A DNA stretch of 64,000 nucleotides. Source: Bacillota bacterium (lineage in GTDB: Bacteria > Bacillota > Clostridia > Lachnospirales > Lachnospiraceae). Below are positions 16,704 through 24,792 of this stretch, one piece after another. A program made the translations under genes and the position numbers. Location of the stretch: the NCBI GenBank assembly GCA_023443225.1, contig JAEZVF010000005.1:54186-118185 (forward strand), in the 5' to 3' direction. The notes under the pieces were generated by a model. The model saw only the letters and a program-made list of their open reading frames with translations. It was not told the origin of the DNA and did no database searches. The stretch's first letter is position 1. Every line of letters starts with the position of its first letter.

Positions 16704-16751
16704 AAAATAGAACGATTACATCTGCTTTAATCGATGTAATCGTTCTATTTT
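16704..16751. terminator. 19-bp perfect hairpin shielding the IS4 transposase
   Basis: AAAATAGAACGATTACATC (16704-16722) pairs fully with 16733-16751 around a 10-nt loop, with T-rich sequence on either strand after the stem. Placed between the right IS end and the transposase start, it should block transcription entering from outside, a known trait of several IS elements. Confidence 0.75.
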
Positions 16752-16814
16752 TGCTTAACTTAATGACATTGCCTGTCAAGTAGACAGGTTAAATATCTAA
16801 AATGAGTGCTGATG

Positions 16815-16844
16815 AACGACCGCATGAATGTGCGGTCGTTTTTT
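16815..16844 (+). terminator. Hairpin just after orfB of the IS3 element
   Basis: AACGACCGCA (16815-16824) pairs with TGCGGTCGTT (16831-16840), followed by T on the plus strand. It ends next to the orfB stop. The T-run favours stopping plus-strand transcription entering the element. Confidence 0.7.
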
Positions 16845-17904
16845 ATGCACACCATTTTTCTTTGTATTTCTTAATTCTTTTATTTTCTGGAATAGGATAT
16901 TCCAATGGTTCGTCTGTAGATAAAGCTTGTGTTCTAACTTCTAAAGGAGTTTGACAGTAAAATCTATCTTGCGGACGTTCTTTTGTATAAAATCGTATGT
17001 AATCTTTGATAGCATAACGTAAAGATGCTTCGTCTGTAATCTCATACATTTGATACATTTCAGTCTTAATTATCCCCCAGAAACCTTCTGTAGGACCGTT
17101 GTCAATACAATGTCCCACTCTTGACATTGATTGTTGTATTTCTTGATTTCTAAGCTTATTTTGAAACACTTTGCTAGTATATTGAAAACCACGGTCGCTA
17201 TGAAATATCGGTTTTGCATCAGGATTGGCCATGATTGCTCTATCAAAAGTTTTAAATACAAGTTTATTATCATTCCGACAACTAATTACATATGCTACCG
17301 GATATCTATCATACAAATCAAGAATAGTACTTAAATACAGTTTTTTCTTCTCTCCGGGAATTTTAAATTCTGTTACATCTGTAGACCATTTTTGATTTGG
17401 AGCTGTTGCATAAAAGTCTCTTTGCAACACATTTTCGGCAACAGCTTCTGATGTAGAAGATTTATACTTCTTCTTTTTCTTTCGAATCACAGAATGTATA
17501 TTTAGCTTCTTCATAATTCTGTGTACTCGTTTCCTACTGTAATTAGTGTGATTGAAATAGTTAATCCACGAAGTCATTCTACGATAGCCCAAGATATGAT
17601 TAAAGCGTTCGTCATATTCCTTGATAAGTCCAGCCAATTCAATATTATCTTTTTCTTGTTCAGGTATTTCTCGATTCAACCATTTGTAGTATGACGCTCT
17701 TGAAATATCCAAAAGCTTACACATCCATTTGATACTCCAAGAGTGATTATCATAAAAATATTTGATTATTAAATACTTAGATTCATAGCGTTGTTTTCCA
17801 AGCGTCACATCCCTTCGAATTCTCTCACTTTTTTTAACAGTTGATTTGCCATTTCGCTTTCTTGCAATTTTCGTTTTAGACGAAGATTTTCTCTTCGTAA
17901 ACAT
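16843..17904 (-). CDS. IS3-family transposase OrfB (DDE integrase domain)
   Basis: 353 residues counted from the first in-frame ATG. An IS3 HTH_21-like segment at about 90-145 (GYRRMTSWIN) is followed by the rve integrase core with D176 (STDVTEF), D237 (HSDRGFQYT) and E273 exactly 35 residues after D237, the DDx35E triad. It overlaps orfA by 100 nt in the -1 frame and is normally made as an OrfAB fusion by frameshifting at the A7 tract. The triad and length are intact, so a full enzyme is encoded even though the left end is split. Confidence 0.92.
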   Translation of the reverse strand: MFTKRKSSSKTKIARKRNGKSTVKKSERIRRDVTLGKQRYESKYLIIKYFYDNHSWSIKWMCKLLDISRASYYKWLNREIPEQEKDNIELAGLIKEYDERFNHILGYRRMTSWINYFNHTNYSRKRVHRIMKKLNIHSVIRKKKKKYKSSTSEAVAENVLQRDFYATAPNQKWSTDVTEFKIPGEKKKLYLSTILDLYDRYPVAYVISCRNDNKLVFKTFDRAIMANPDAKPIFHSDRGFQYTSKVFQNKLRNQEIQQSMSRVGHCIDNGPTEGFWGIIKTEMYQMYEITDEASLRYAIKDYIRFYTKERPQDRFYCQTPLEVRTQALSTDEPLEYPIPENKRIKKYKEKWCA

Positions 17905-18482
17905 TCTAATTCATCTACTTCATCATCTGTTTTATGATGACCTCGTTTATCTAGCAATCCTTCTTCGCCATTAGCATCATACTTTTTAACCCATGAATAA
18001 ACTTGAGTATAGGAAACATCATATGTACTTGCAGTTCCTTTATAGTCACGATTATGAATAATACAGTATTTAACGATTTCTTTTCGTTCTTCAATTGTTG
18101 TTTTTCTTCTTGCTTCTGCCATATAGACCTCCCGATTAGGACAATAGTCCTTAAGTTCTCTATTGGCATTATAACTCGAAATCCAACTTCTTAAAACTTG
18201 TTGAGCAGAAATATTATATTTTGAAACGATTTCATCTAGTGACATCTCACCTGAAAGATAAAGTTCCACACACTGTTTTTTGAAATCGGATGTATACTGA
18301 GTATTCCCTGCAGTGCGATTAAATGCATATATACCATGTTCTTTATATCGTTGAGCCCATCGTCGTATTGTTACAGGATTTATGCCATATTTATTTGCAA
18401 GTACTTCAGATGATGTAGTTCCATCTAGATACTCTTGTGCAATCATACTTCTCCATTCAGGAGAGTGCGGTGATTTGGCCAT
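17805..18482 (-). CDS. IS3-family OrfA (DNA-binding, multiple HTH)
   Basis: 225 residues: three successive helix-turn-helix segments (about 8-45, 60-100 and 118-160) and a C-terminal leucine-zipper-like coiled coil (about 185-215) for multimerisation. This long multi-HTH OrfA is typical of the IS150 branch. GGAGG precedes the ATG at 18482. The stop lies shortly past the frameshift site. Confidence 0.9.
   Translation of the reverse strand: MAKSPHSPEWRSMIAQEYLDGTTSSEVLANKYGINPVTIRRWAQRYKEHGIYAFNRTAGNTQYTSDFKKQCVELYLSGEMSLDEIVSKYNISAQQVLRSWISSYNANRELKDYCPNREVYMAEARRKTTIEERKEIVKYCIIHNRDYKGTASTYDVSYTQVYSWVKKYDANGEEGLLDKRGHHKTDDEVDELECLRRENLRLKRKLQESEMANQLLKKVREFEGM
17829..17835 (-). other. Slippery heptamer for -1 frameshift, orfA to orfB
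   Basis: Seven consecutive A on the minus strand, read as A-AAA-AAG/A inside the LLKK codons of orfA. A -1 shift here joins QLLKK to the SERIRRDV frame of orfB and gives the DDE fusion protein, the standard IS3 mechanism. Confidence 0.75.
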
Positions 18483-18507
18483 AAAAATACCTCCTTAGTA
18501 GATTTAG

Positions 18508-18558
18508 GTTATTTACCATGTCTACTTAGGAGGTATCATATCAAATGCCACATGTCCT
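18508..18558. repeat. Right inverted repeat of the IS3 element
   Basis: Reading inward from 18558: AGGACATGTGGCAT, then TTGATATGATACC, then AAGTAGACATGG. It matches the rejoined left end at most positions with a 2-nt length difference. The region from 18559 to 18797 holds no gene that I can see. Confidence 0.8.
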
Positions 18559-18797
18559 AACTTCTTATTTACATTTAATGAATATTATATAAAATATAGT
18601 AGTTGAAAAATATTGTAAATGTAATATTGACCATATCGACATAAAATGATAAAATATATGTAAATATTACAATTCCCAGCATTCTATCATTTCTGTTTAA
18701 ATCTAATAAATTCATTAATATAGTTCTTTTTTATATTTTTGTTTCGTATTAAGTTTTAAAATATAAAATCTTACATTAGAAAACGGAGGCGACGGAT

Positions 18798-20852
18798 ATG
18801 TTTAGAAACATGAAGCTAAGTACGGGTATTACCATTGCAATCACAATAATTGTAATTACATGCATGGGAGTTTTATTTTATACGTCAAATAGTAGTATTA
18901 CAAAAGTTTTGAGTAATAATGCTGTGGACAATATGATTACATCGCTGGAAGCGAAGACACAGATTATTGAAGACTATATTGAAAGTTCAGAGTCTGTACT
19001 CCTAGCTTTCAGTAAGGCAAGCGACTTAAGAGAATACTTGAAGGCGGTTGATAATTCAGAATTACAGACAGCTGCTCAGACTTATACAGAACAGTATTTT
19101 GCTGACCTAAAAGACTGGGAAGGTATCTATCTTGCAGAGTGGAGCTCCCACGTAATTACACATTCAAAAAAGGACGTTGTAGGTATTACTACAAGAGAAG
19201 GTGATGGTCTTAAGGCACTGCAAAATACTATGCTCACAACAGAAGGGGTATATAATACCGGTATTCTTCTGTCTCCAGCATCAAAGCAATTGGTTTTGTC
19301 TATGTATTGTCCGATTTTTGACAGTGATGGGAAAACTCCGCTTGGCTTTGTTGGTGGTGCTACCATAGCATTAAATCTGAAGACGGTTCTTGACAAGCTT
19401 ACGATCAATGGATCAGAGAATGTGAAAGATACTTTAATCAATGTGAATACAGGCTCTTATATCTTTGATGACAATGAAGAGTTGATGTCTACACAGATTG
19501 AGGATTCAATGTAACTATCTATCATGGATAAAGTTGCTGGTAGTTCTGAACCTAGTATTGATACAGTTGAATATGTTGGAACAGATGGGAAGAACTATGT
19601 TGCTGTATATAAGTATATGCCGGATCGAGGATGGGCACTGGTTTTAAGCGACAGCGAGTCGGATATCTATGCCCAAGCTAACACCAATAGAATGCTTTTC
19701 GGGATCATCTGCGTAATATGTATTTTCCTGATTTCATTAATTTCTTTTATCGTAGTAAAAATAAGCACGAAGCCTTTAGGCGTTGTAGAGTATGAAATCA
19801 ATAAGTTAAAGGATTTGAACTTAACTACAAGTAATAGCATTATGAAATATGCAAAACACAAGAATGAGGTTGGACAGATTGCTAGTGCCATAGATATTCT
19901 AGCAACAACATTTCGTGGTATTGCTGGTACATTACATACCTGCTCTACTTCCTTAACAGACAGCTCATATTCTATGAGCAATTCTTCCGCAATGCTAATG
20001 GAAAGCGTTGAGGATAATGCTGCAACCACAGAAGAATTATCAGCTAGTATCATAAGCACAAATTCCTCTATTGAAGCGGTAAGTCAGGAAATTGTTCATA
20101 TTTCTGATATGGTAGATAAGATTGAAGAGAAAGTTAAAGATGGTAATGATAGGAGTAAGGAACTTCTTAAGACTTCTACCGATATGCGTAATATTGCGGA
20201 GCAGACTCTTACGACAAGTGTTGATAGAATTAACAGAACAAAAAGTGATATTGAAACAGCGATTGAAAAACTCCAATCTCTTATGAAAATCAATGAGATG
20301 GCAAACCAGATCCTTGACATTACCCAGCAGACGAACCTCTTATCCTTAAATGCATCAATTGAAGCTGCAAGAGCTGGGGAAGCTGGTAGGGGTTTTGCAG
20401 TGGTAGCTGGTGAAATCGGCAACCTAGCAAACAGTTCTTCCCATACCGCTTCAGAAATTCAACATCTAGTTGAAGAATCAAATCACAGTATAGAAATGGT
20501 AAGGGAGTGCTTTAATGATATCATGCAATTTATGGAAGAAGATGTAGCAGGTAAGTTTGAAAACTTTGTAGAAATGGCAAATGGTTATGGTGCTTCAGTC
20601 GAAACAATTCAATCTGCTATTCATGAAATTGATAATAATACTGTTGAGTTTGTACAGTCAGTTGCAAATATCAAGACGCAGATCGACAATGTTAGTATGG
20701 CCTCCAACTATAATGCAACTGGCGTGGAAGAAATTGTTAGTAAAAATGAACGGACTACATCAACAGCGGATAGTATTAATAAGATTGCTCTGGAAAACAG
20801 AAATAATGCAGCAGCTATCAAAGAAATTGCTGACAGTTTTATGAATGAATAA
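18798..20852 (+). pseudogene. Methyl-accepting chemotaxis protein, interrupted by an in-frame stop
   Basis: One continuous frame of 685 codons broken only by TAA at 19512-19514. Part 1 (18798-19514, 238 aa) has a membrane helix at 10-30 and most of a dCache-type sensor domain. Part 2 (19518-20852) finishes the sensor (GWALVLSDS), has a second membrane helix, a HAMP domain and the coiled-coil signalling domain, with the invariant hairpin tip near QTNLLSLNASIEAARAGEAG and EIGNLANSS. The codon at 19512 probably encoded Tyr (TAC or TAT). The second part has an ATG at 19524 but no ribosome site. GGAGG precedes 18798. Either a true nonsense mutation, a read-through codon, or a sequencing error. Confidence 0.88.
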
Positions 20853-20947
20853 TGCTTCAACTGTAGGTAAGAATCACAAGGATGAAACAGCATCAAGTAT
20901 CAAGGTAGTCCATGTTAGAGGACTGTAAGTACATAATTTAAAAAAAT

Positions 20948-20986
20948 GCCGATAACCAAGTTTCTTTTAACGGGTTATCGGCTTTT
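20948..20986 (+). terminator. Terminator after the chemoreceptor gene
   Basis: GCCGATAACC (20948-20957) pairs with GGTTATCGGC (20973-20982), then TTTTC. It can also serve the convergent GNAT gene. Confidence 0.8.
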
Positions 20987-21039
20987 CTTCTTAGTGTCTG
21001 GTTTTGGGATAACTGATCTTTTAAAAATAGATAGCTATG

Positions 21040-21462
21040 TTATCGTTTCCATAACATTAAAATTGCTTGTTCGCCTGTATTCTCATCAATATTTTCAGAC
21101 TTCATCATAAAATTTTCTCTTTGATAAAAATTAATGGCGCGCTCATTCTTTTGATACACACTTAAAGACAATTCTGTTTTAATGTCCTTAATATAATTTA
21201 ATAATTGCTTTCCAATGCCCTTAGATTGTGAATTGATAGAAACAAAAATACCTTCAATATAATTATCATTAAGACCTACAAATCCAAGTATTTCCCTGTC
21301 CTCTTCATAGACGTATACCTCTGATTGAGGCAGAATTTCTTTTACAGCATTAAACTGGTCTGACCAATATTTTTCTGGGATAAAATTATGAGCTTTCGTA
21401 TTAGCTTCTAACCAAATTTGTATTACCTTATCAATATCATCTTTATGTAGTTTTCTTGTCAA
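21040..21462 (-). CDS. GNAT-family N-acetyltransferase (YjaB-like)
   Basis: 140 residues. The GNAT acetyl-CoA motif is present as the stretch around QSKGIGKQLLNYIK (residues about 77-90), followed by YQKNERAINFYQRENF. The N-terminus DIDKVIQIW...NAKAHNFIP-like pattern matches the YjaB/YiiD subgroup. The start is TTG at 21462 with GGAGG 10 nt upstream. It lies 29 nt after the MarR gene, so both are one operon. The substrate is unknown. Confidence 0.82.
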   Translation of the reverse strand: MTRKLHKDDIDKVIQIWLEANTKAHNFIPEKYWSDQFNAVKEILPQSEVYVYEEDREILGFVGLNDNYIEGIFVSINSQSKGIGKQLLNYIKDIKTELSLSVYQKNERAINFYQRENFMMKSENIDENTGEQAILMLWKR

Positions 21463-21491
21463 GTTGTATTAACCTCCAATATTTACTTAAC

Positions 21492-21941
21492 TTATGTTTT
21501 TTTTAACTTCATCATCTTGTGGAATGTATCACAATATAGTTTCATTCCATCTAAAAAAGCTTTCCGTTGTTCAGTGGTTAGCGTTTCCATAGCACTACGC
21601 TCTGCTTCTCGTATATGAGGAATAATAGAATTTACAAACTCCTTTCCTGACTGTGTCAAATGAATTGTTTTAGCTCTTCGATTGTTCGGTATTTCCTTTA
21701 ATTCAATGATACCTTTTTTGTAAAAATTCGTAACAATTGTATTTACAGTTTGCTTAGGTAAGAAAGTGTGTTCGCAGATGATTTTTTGTGTGCAGTTTTC
21801 AAGCTGAGTAATAAGATTGAGTATTTGCAAACTAGTATATGGAAGATTAACGGACTTTGCATAATCTTCATATATCATATTCATTTCTTGCAAAGCGGTA
21901 GCAAATTGCTGTATCTCGTTTTCTGTAATTCTACATTCCAT
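21492..21941 (-). CDS. MarR-family transcriptional regulator
   Basis: 149 residues. A winged helix-turn-helix occupies about 45-110 (CEHTFLPKQTVNTIVTNF, then wing KEIPNNRRAKTIHLT). Helices on both sides form the dimer interface. The ATG at 21941 has AAGAAGGG upstream; a longer frame to 22010 would run through the promoter and is rejected. It heads an operon with the GNAT gene. Confidence 0.88.
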   Translation of the reverse strand: MECRITENEIQQFATALQEMNMIYEDYAKSVNLPYTSLQILNLITQLENCTQKIICEHTFLPKQTVNTIVTNFYKKGIIELKEIPNNRRAKTIHLTQSGKEFVNSIIPHIREAERSAMETLTTEQRKAFLDGMKLYCDTFHKMMKLKKT

Positions 21942-21981
21942 AGTAAACAATCCCTTCTTAGTACAGTACGTAAACAGGACT

Positions 21982-22010
21982 ATTATAATGTTAAAAAGAT
22001 TATTTGTCAA
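21982..22010 (-). promoter_or_regulatory. Consensus promoter of the marR-GNAT operon
   Basis: On the minus strand: TTGACA (22010-22005), 17-nt spacer, TATAAT (21987-21982). GTACAGTAC, a short palindrome, lies downstream at 21961-21969 and may be a MarR site. Confidence 0.8.
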
Positions 22011-22022
22011 TTTTATTATTTA

Positions 22023-22064
22023 GGATGTCACATCCTTGCAATTAGACTTGGATTGTGATATATA
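22023..22064 (+). promoter_or_regulatory. Promoter and palindrome ahead of the HtrA-like gene
   Basis: TTGCAA (22036-22041), 17-nt spacer, TATATA (22059-22064). A 5-bp-arm palindrome GGATG-TCA-CATCC (22023-22035) lies between this -35 and the divergent marR -35. Confidence 0.45.
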
Positions 22065-22124
22065 TTATATAAACCAATTCCAAATTGTGGAACTAATGGT
22101 AAGACAGAATGGGGGGTAAGATTC

Positions 22125-23744
22125 ATGTCCAAGATAAAAAGGTGTAGTATACGATGTTTGCTTATAATTCTTCTTGTATTTACTGTTTTTGCTCCATCGA
22201 GTCTAACTGTAATCACTGCGAAAGCTGCTACAAAAACTTCGGAACCTTCCTTTCGAGTTAACGAAAAAACTTTATATGCAGGATATAAGACTTTTAATCT
22301 TAAAATAGATAATCTTGTTAAGAATGCTGAGGTTTCTTATAAATCTAGTAACGTGAAAATAGCAAAAGTAAATAAAAAAGGTAAAGTTTTCCCACTTGCA
22401 AAAGGTACTGCAACAATTACAGCTACTATAAAGCAAAGCGGAAAAAAGTATAGCTTAAAAGCTAAAATAAAAGTTGATAATCCGTCTGTAATAATACTAG
22501 ACCGCACCAGCAATTTGAAAGTGGGAGAGCAGTTTGTATTTAAAGCGGAAGTAACAGGAATGGAAGAAAAAGTTACCTGGAGTGTATCAGATGACAGCGT
22601 AGCGGCAATCAATCGTACCACCGGCAACTTAACGGCCATTGCAATCGGCAAGGTTACGGTTATTGCAAAAGCCGGAGGCAAAAAGACGACCTATGATCTG
22701 GAAGTGAAAGCTTCGGATAATGGTAGTAAGACTGAAGAATTACAAGAATTAAGTGCAAAGGATATTTACAGCAAATGTGCTCCTGCCACCGTTGAAATTA
22801 TTGCGAACTTATCGAGTGCAAGCAGTCAGGGTTCGGGATTTTTTATTTCGAATGGTGTGGTTGTTACCAACTATCATGTTATTGAAGGTGCTAAGAAAAT
22901 AGAAATTACCACTCATGAAGGAGTAAAGTATACCGTTGATAAAATACTTGGATATGATAAAAACATTGATATTGCTATTTTAAGCATACCTTCAACCAAT
23001 ACAGTGCTCACTAGAAATCAAAACGGAGTATCGGTTGGTGAGACAGTTTATGCTTTGGGAAGTCCTTTAGGATTGACAGGAACATTAACGGATGGGATTG
23101 TATCCACAGCCTCCCGTAAGGATAATGGCGTTGATTATATCCAGATTACGGCCGCCATATCCAGTGGAAATAGCGGTGGTCCTCTGCTCAATAGTTATGG
23201 TGAGGTTATGGGCATTAATACGATGACGATTGAGAAAGGTCAAAATCTAAATTTTGCAATTAATATTTCTGAACTTGACAGAATTAAAACAGAATCTCCA
23301 ATTACAGTTTCTGAATACAGTAAAATTAATTCAGCTGCGAATACCACAAATAGATCAGAGTCTACAGATGGACCTTATATCTTTGAAGAGCCGTCTAAGA
23401 GTTATGATATTTCCACTTGTCAGGAGATATTTTCAGAGTATGGGGTGTTTGGTGAGTTAACACCAACCAGCATGCTTGATTTTTACTATTTTAAATTAAA
23501 TAAAAAGACAGAGTTTTCAGCAGCAATGATATCGCCCGAGGATAATATTACAGATCTTAAGAATATGTTTTTTGTTGTGGTTGATTCAAATGAAAAGATC
23601 ATTTTAGATTCCTATTATGCGAAAGATTATAGCTATGAATTTATATATGGTTATCTAAGCCCAGGTGAATACTATATTGCTGTATTTCCTTCTGATGATT
23701 ACCTTAATAAATCGACCAAATATTGCTTTTCAATAATTTATTAA
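22125..23744 (+). CDS. Secreted HtrA-like serine protease with Ig-like and PPC-like domains
   Basis: 539 residues. A signal peptide (basic MSKIKR start, hydrophobic 13-32, cleavage likely after AKA) is followed by two Ig-like BIG2-type domains (about 42-120 and 122-195; VTWSVSDDSVAAI). A trypsin-like S1C domain at about 205-385 carries the catalytic residues H251 (TNYHVIE), D282 (NIDIAIL) and S350 (SSGNSGGPLL). The last 130 residues resemble a pre-peptidase C-terminal beta domain. No PDZ domain is present, unlike classical HtrA/DegP. It probably acts outside the cell or in the wall as a quality-control or processing protease. Confidence 0.85.
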   Translation: MSKIKRCSIRCLLIILLVFTVFAPSSLTVITAKAATKTSEPSFRVNEKTLYAGYKTFNLKIDNLVKNAEVSYKSSNVKIAKVNKKGKVFPLAKGTATITATIKQSGKKYSLKAKIKVDNPSVIILDRTSNLKVGEQFVFKAEVTGMEEKVTWSVSDDSVAAINRTTGNLTAIAIGKVTVIAKAGGKKTTYDLEVKASDNGSKTEELQELSAKDIYSKCAPATVEIIANLSSASSQGSGFFISNGVVVTNYHVIEGAKKIEITTHEGVKYTVDKILGYDKNIDIAILSIPSTNTVLTRNQNGVSVGETVYALGSPLGLTGTLTDGIVSTASRKDNGVDYIQITAAISSGNSGGPLLNSYGEVMGINTMTIEKGQNLNFAINISELDRIKTESPITVSEYSKINSAANTTNRSESTDGPYIFEEPSKSYDISTCQEIFSEYGVFGELTPTSMLDFYYFKLNKKTEFSAAMISPEDNITDLKNMFFVVVDSNEKIILDSYYAKDYSYEFIYGYLSPGEYYIAVFPSDDYLNKSTKYCFSIIY

Positions 23745-23793
23745 AATTGGAAAGTAGAATTATTTGTTGTATAAACTGAGAACAGTATATAAG

Positions 23794-23827
23794 AAGCAGA
23801 TACCAAAAAAGTATCTGCTTTTATTTT
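23794..23827 (+). terminator. Terminator after the HtrA-like gene
   Basis: AAGCAGATAC (23794-23803) pairs with GTATCTGCTT (23811-23820), followed by TTATTTTAT. Confidence 0.82.
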
Positions 23828-23871
23828 ATCGTTAAAGGGGCACAAATGTATTTTGGATAATTCTTTTCTTA

Positions 23872-24081
23872 CTATTCTTCCGGAACATATTCTAAAAGCT
23901 CTCCCGGTTGACAATTCAACGCTTTACAGATTGCTTCAAGCGTTGAAAAACGAACTCCTTTCACTTTGCCGGTCTTGAGCTGTGAAAGATTGACTACACT
24001 GATTCCTACCTGTTCGGATAGAGAATTCAAGCTCATTTTTCGATCTGCCATGACACGATCTATTCGAACTATAATTGCCAT
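23872..24081 (-). CDS. Small XRE-family (Cro/C1-type) regulator
   Basis: 69 residues, essentially one helix-turn-helix (SLSEQVGISVVNLSQLKTGK) with a C-terminal CQPGELLEYVPEE, as in YozG-type regulators. AGGAG precedes the ATG. It lies 11 nt downstream of the DUF2975 gene; these two families are regularly found together. Confidence 0.87.
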   Translation of the reverse strand: MAIIVRIDRVMADRKMSLNSLSEQVGISVVNLSQLKTGKVKGVRFSTLEAICKALNCQPGELLEYVPEE

Positions 24082-24092
24082 AATATTTTCTC

Positions 24093-24626
24093 CTATAAAA
24101 TTGAATCGTTATCCTGCTTCAAGGCTAATCCCTGTTTAAAGACTTCAGCTAAAGCCAAAACAAGAACTCCGGCTATCAGCATGGTAGCTGGTAAAGTTAG
24201 TTCAGCATTCCACTCTGGGACTGGGCTTTGCAAGGAATGAAGTAAAATTTGTGCACCAGAATATTCTGCGATCATTTTTATTATGGCAAATATCCAGCAG
24301 GCAAAGCCGATATGCCTGATTACGGTTACACTTTTTTCTGTAAAAGGAGTATCACCGTCCGATAAAGGTTTGAATAAATTGATTAGCTGTTTTATTATAT
24401 ACAACCCCAAAAGGTAAATAGGAACAGCGCAGAGGAATATATAAACGGATAGTAATTGCACGCCTTCTTTTCCTATGGAATCAATTGGTAACCTTAATGC
24501 AAACAGATAAGTTTGCATTTTTAAAGAATCGGATGGTACGATTAAGAATGTAAACTGGAGTAAAATTAAAAAAATAAGTAAGACAAATAAAATTTTAAGA
24601 AGAGTAATTGTTTTTTTAATTACCAT
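24093..24626 (-). CDS. DUF2975 membrane protein
   Basis: 177 residues with four membrane helices (about 8-28, 60-80, 105-122, 145-165) and the PFTEKSVTVIRHIG segment typical of DUF2975. AGGAGG precedes the ATG. Forms a two-gene unit with the XRE regulator; the biochemical role of the family is unknown, though such pairs are usually self-regulating. Confidence 0.82.
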   Translation of the reverse strand: MVIKKTITLLKILFVLLIFLILLQFTFLIVPSDSLKMQTYLFALRLPIDSIGKEGVQLLSVYIFLCAVPIYLLGLYIIKQLINLFKPLSDGDTPFTEKSVTVIRHIGFACWIFAIIKMIAEYSGAQILLHSLQSPVPEWNAELTLPATMLIAGVLVLALAEVFKQGLALKQDNDSIL

Positions 24627-24792
24627 GTTAAAACCTCCTATTAGAAAAGAACATAATTATTTGGCCAAATCAACCATTTATAGGTAAATAATAACATGGG
24701 TTTTAATTTAAATCAAGAAAAATTTTATGTAAAACATTAAATATTTAATGCGACAGGTAAATAACTAATAGCTGGAGCAGAAACAGGCAGGA

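Larger units (their letters stand above)
15152..16771 (-). mobile_element. IS4-family insertion sequence nested in the IS3 end
   Basis: 1620 bp bounded by 18-bp perfect inverted repeats, CAATGTCATTAAGTTAAG (15152-15169) and its complement (16754-16771). It is flanked by a perfect 10-bp direct repeat CCTGTCAAGT (15142-15151 and 16772-16781), the target duplication. It encodes one DDE transposase. The 10-bp duplication fits IS4-family subgroups such as IS231. Intact ends, duplication and open transposase frame indicate a recent and possibly still mobile copy. Confidence 0.93.
15114..18558 (-). mobile_element. IS3-family element, interrupted by an IS4-family insertion
   Basis: The ends are imperfect inverted repeats of about 50 bp. 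The left end begins AGGACATGTCGCAG (15114) and resumes after the IS4 insertion at 16782 with AGACAGGTTAAATA; the right end, read inward, begins AGGACATGTGGCAT from 18558 and includes AAGTAGACATGGTAAATA. Without the nested element it is about 1.8 kb, carrying orfA and orfB on the minus strand. No clear target duplication flanks it (only AA on each side). The two ends differ at several positions, so it may be old. Insertion in its left repeat probably impairs its own movement. Confidence 0.85.

Noticed and set aside
15114..18558. Composite transposon bounded by two IS copies
   Set aside because: Only one copy of each IS is present and one is nested in the other; no cargo genes lie between copies.
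19524..20852. Second half of the chemoreceptor as an independent gene
   Set aside because: It is in the same frame as the first half, begins mid-sensor-domain and lacks a ribosome site.
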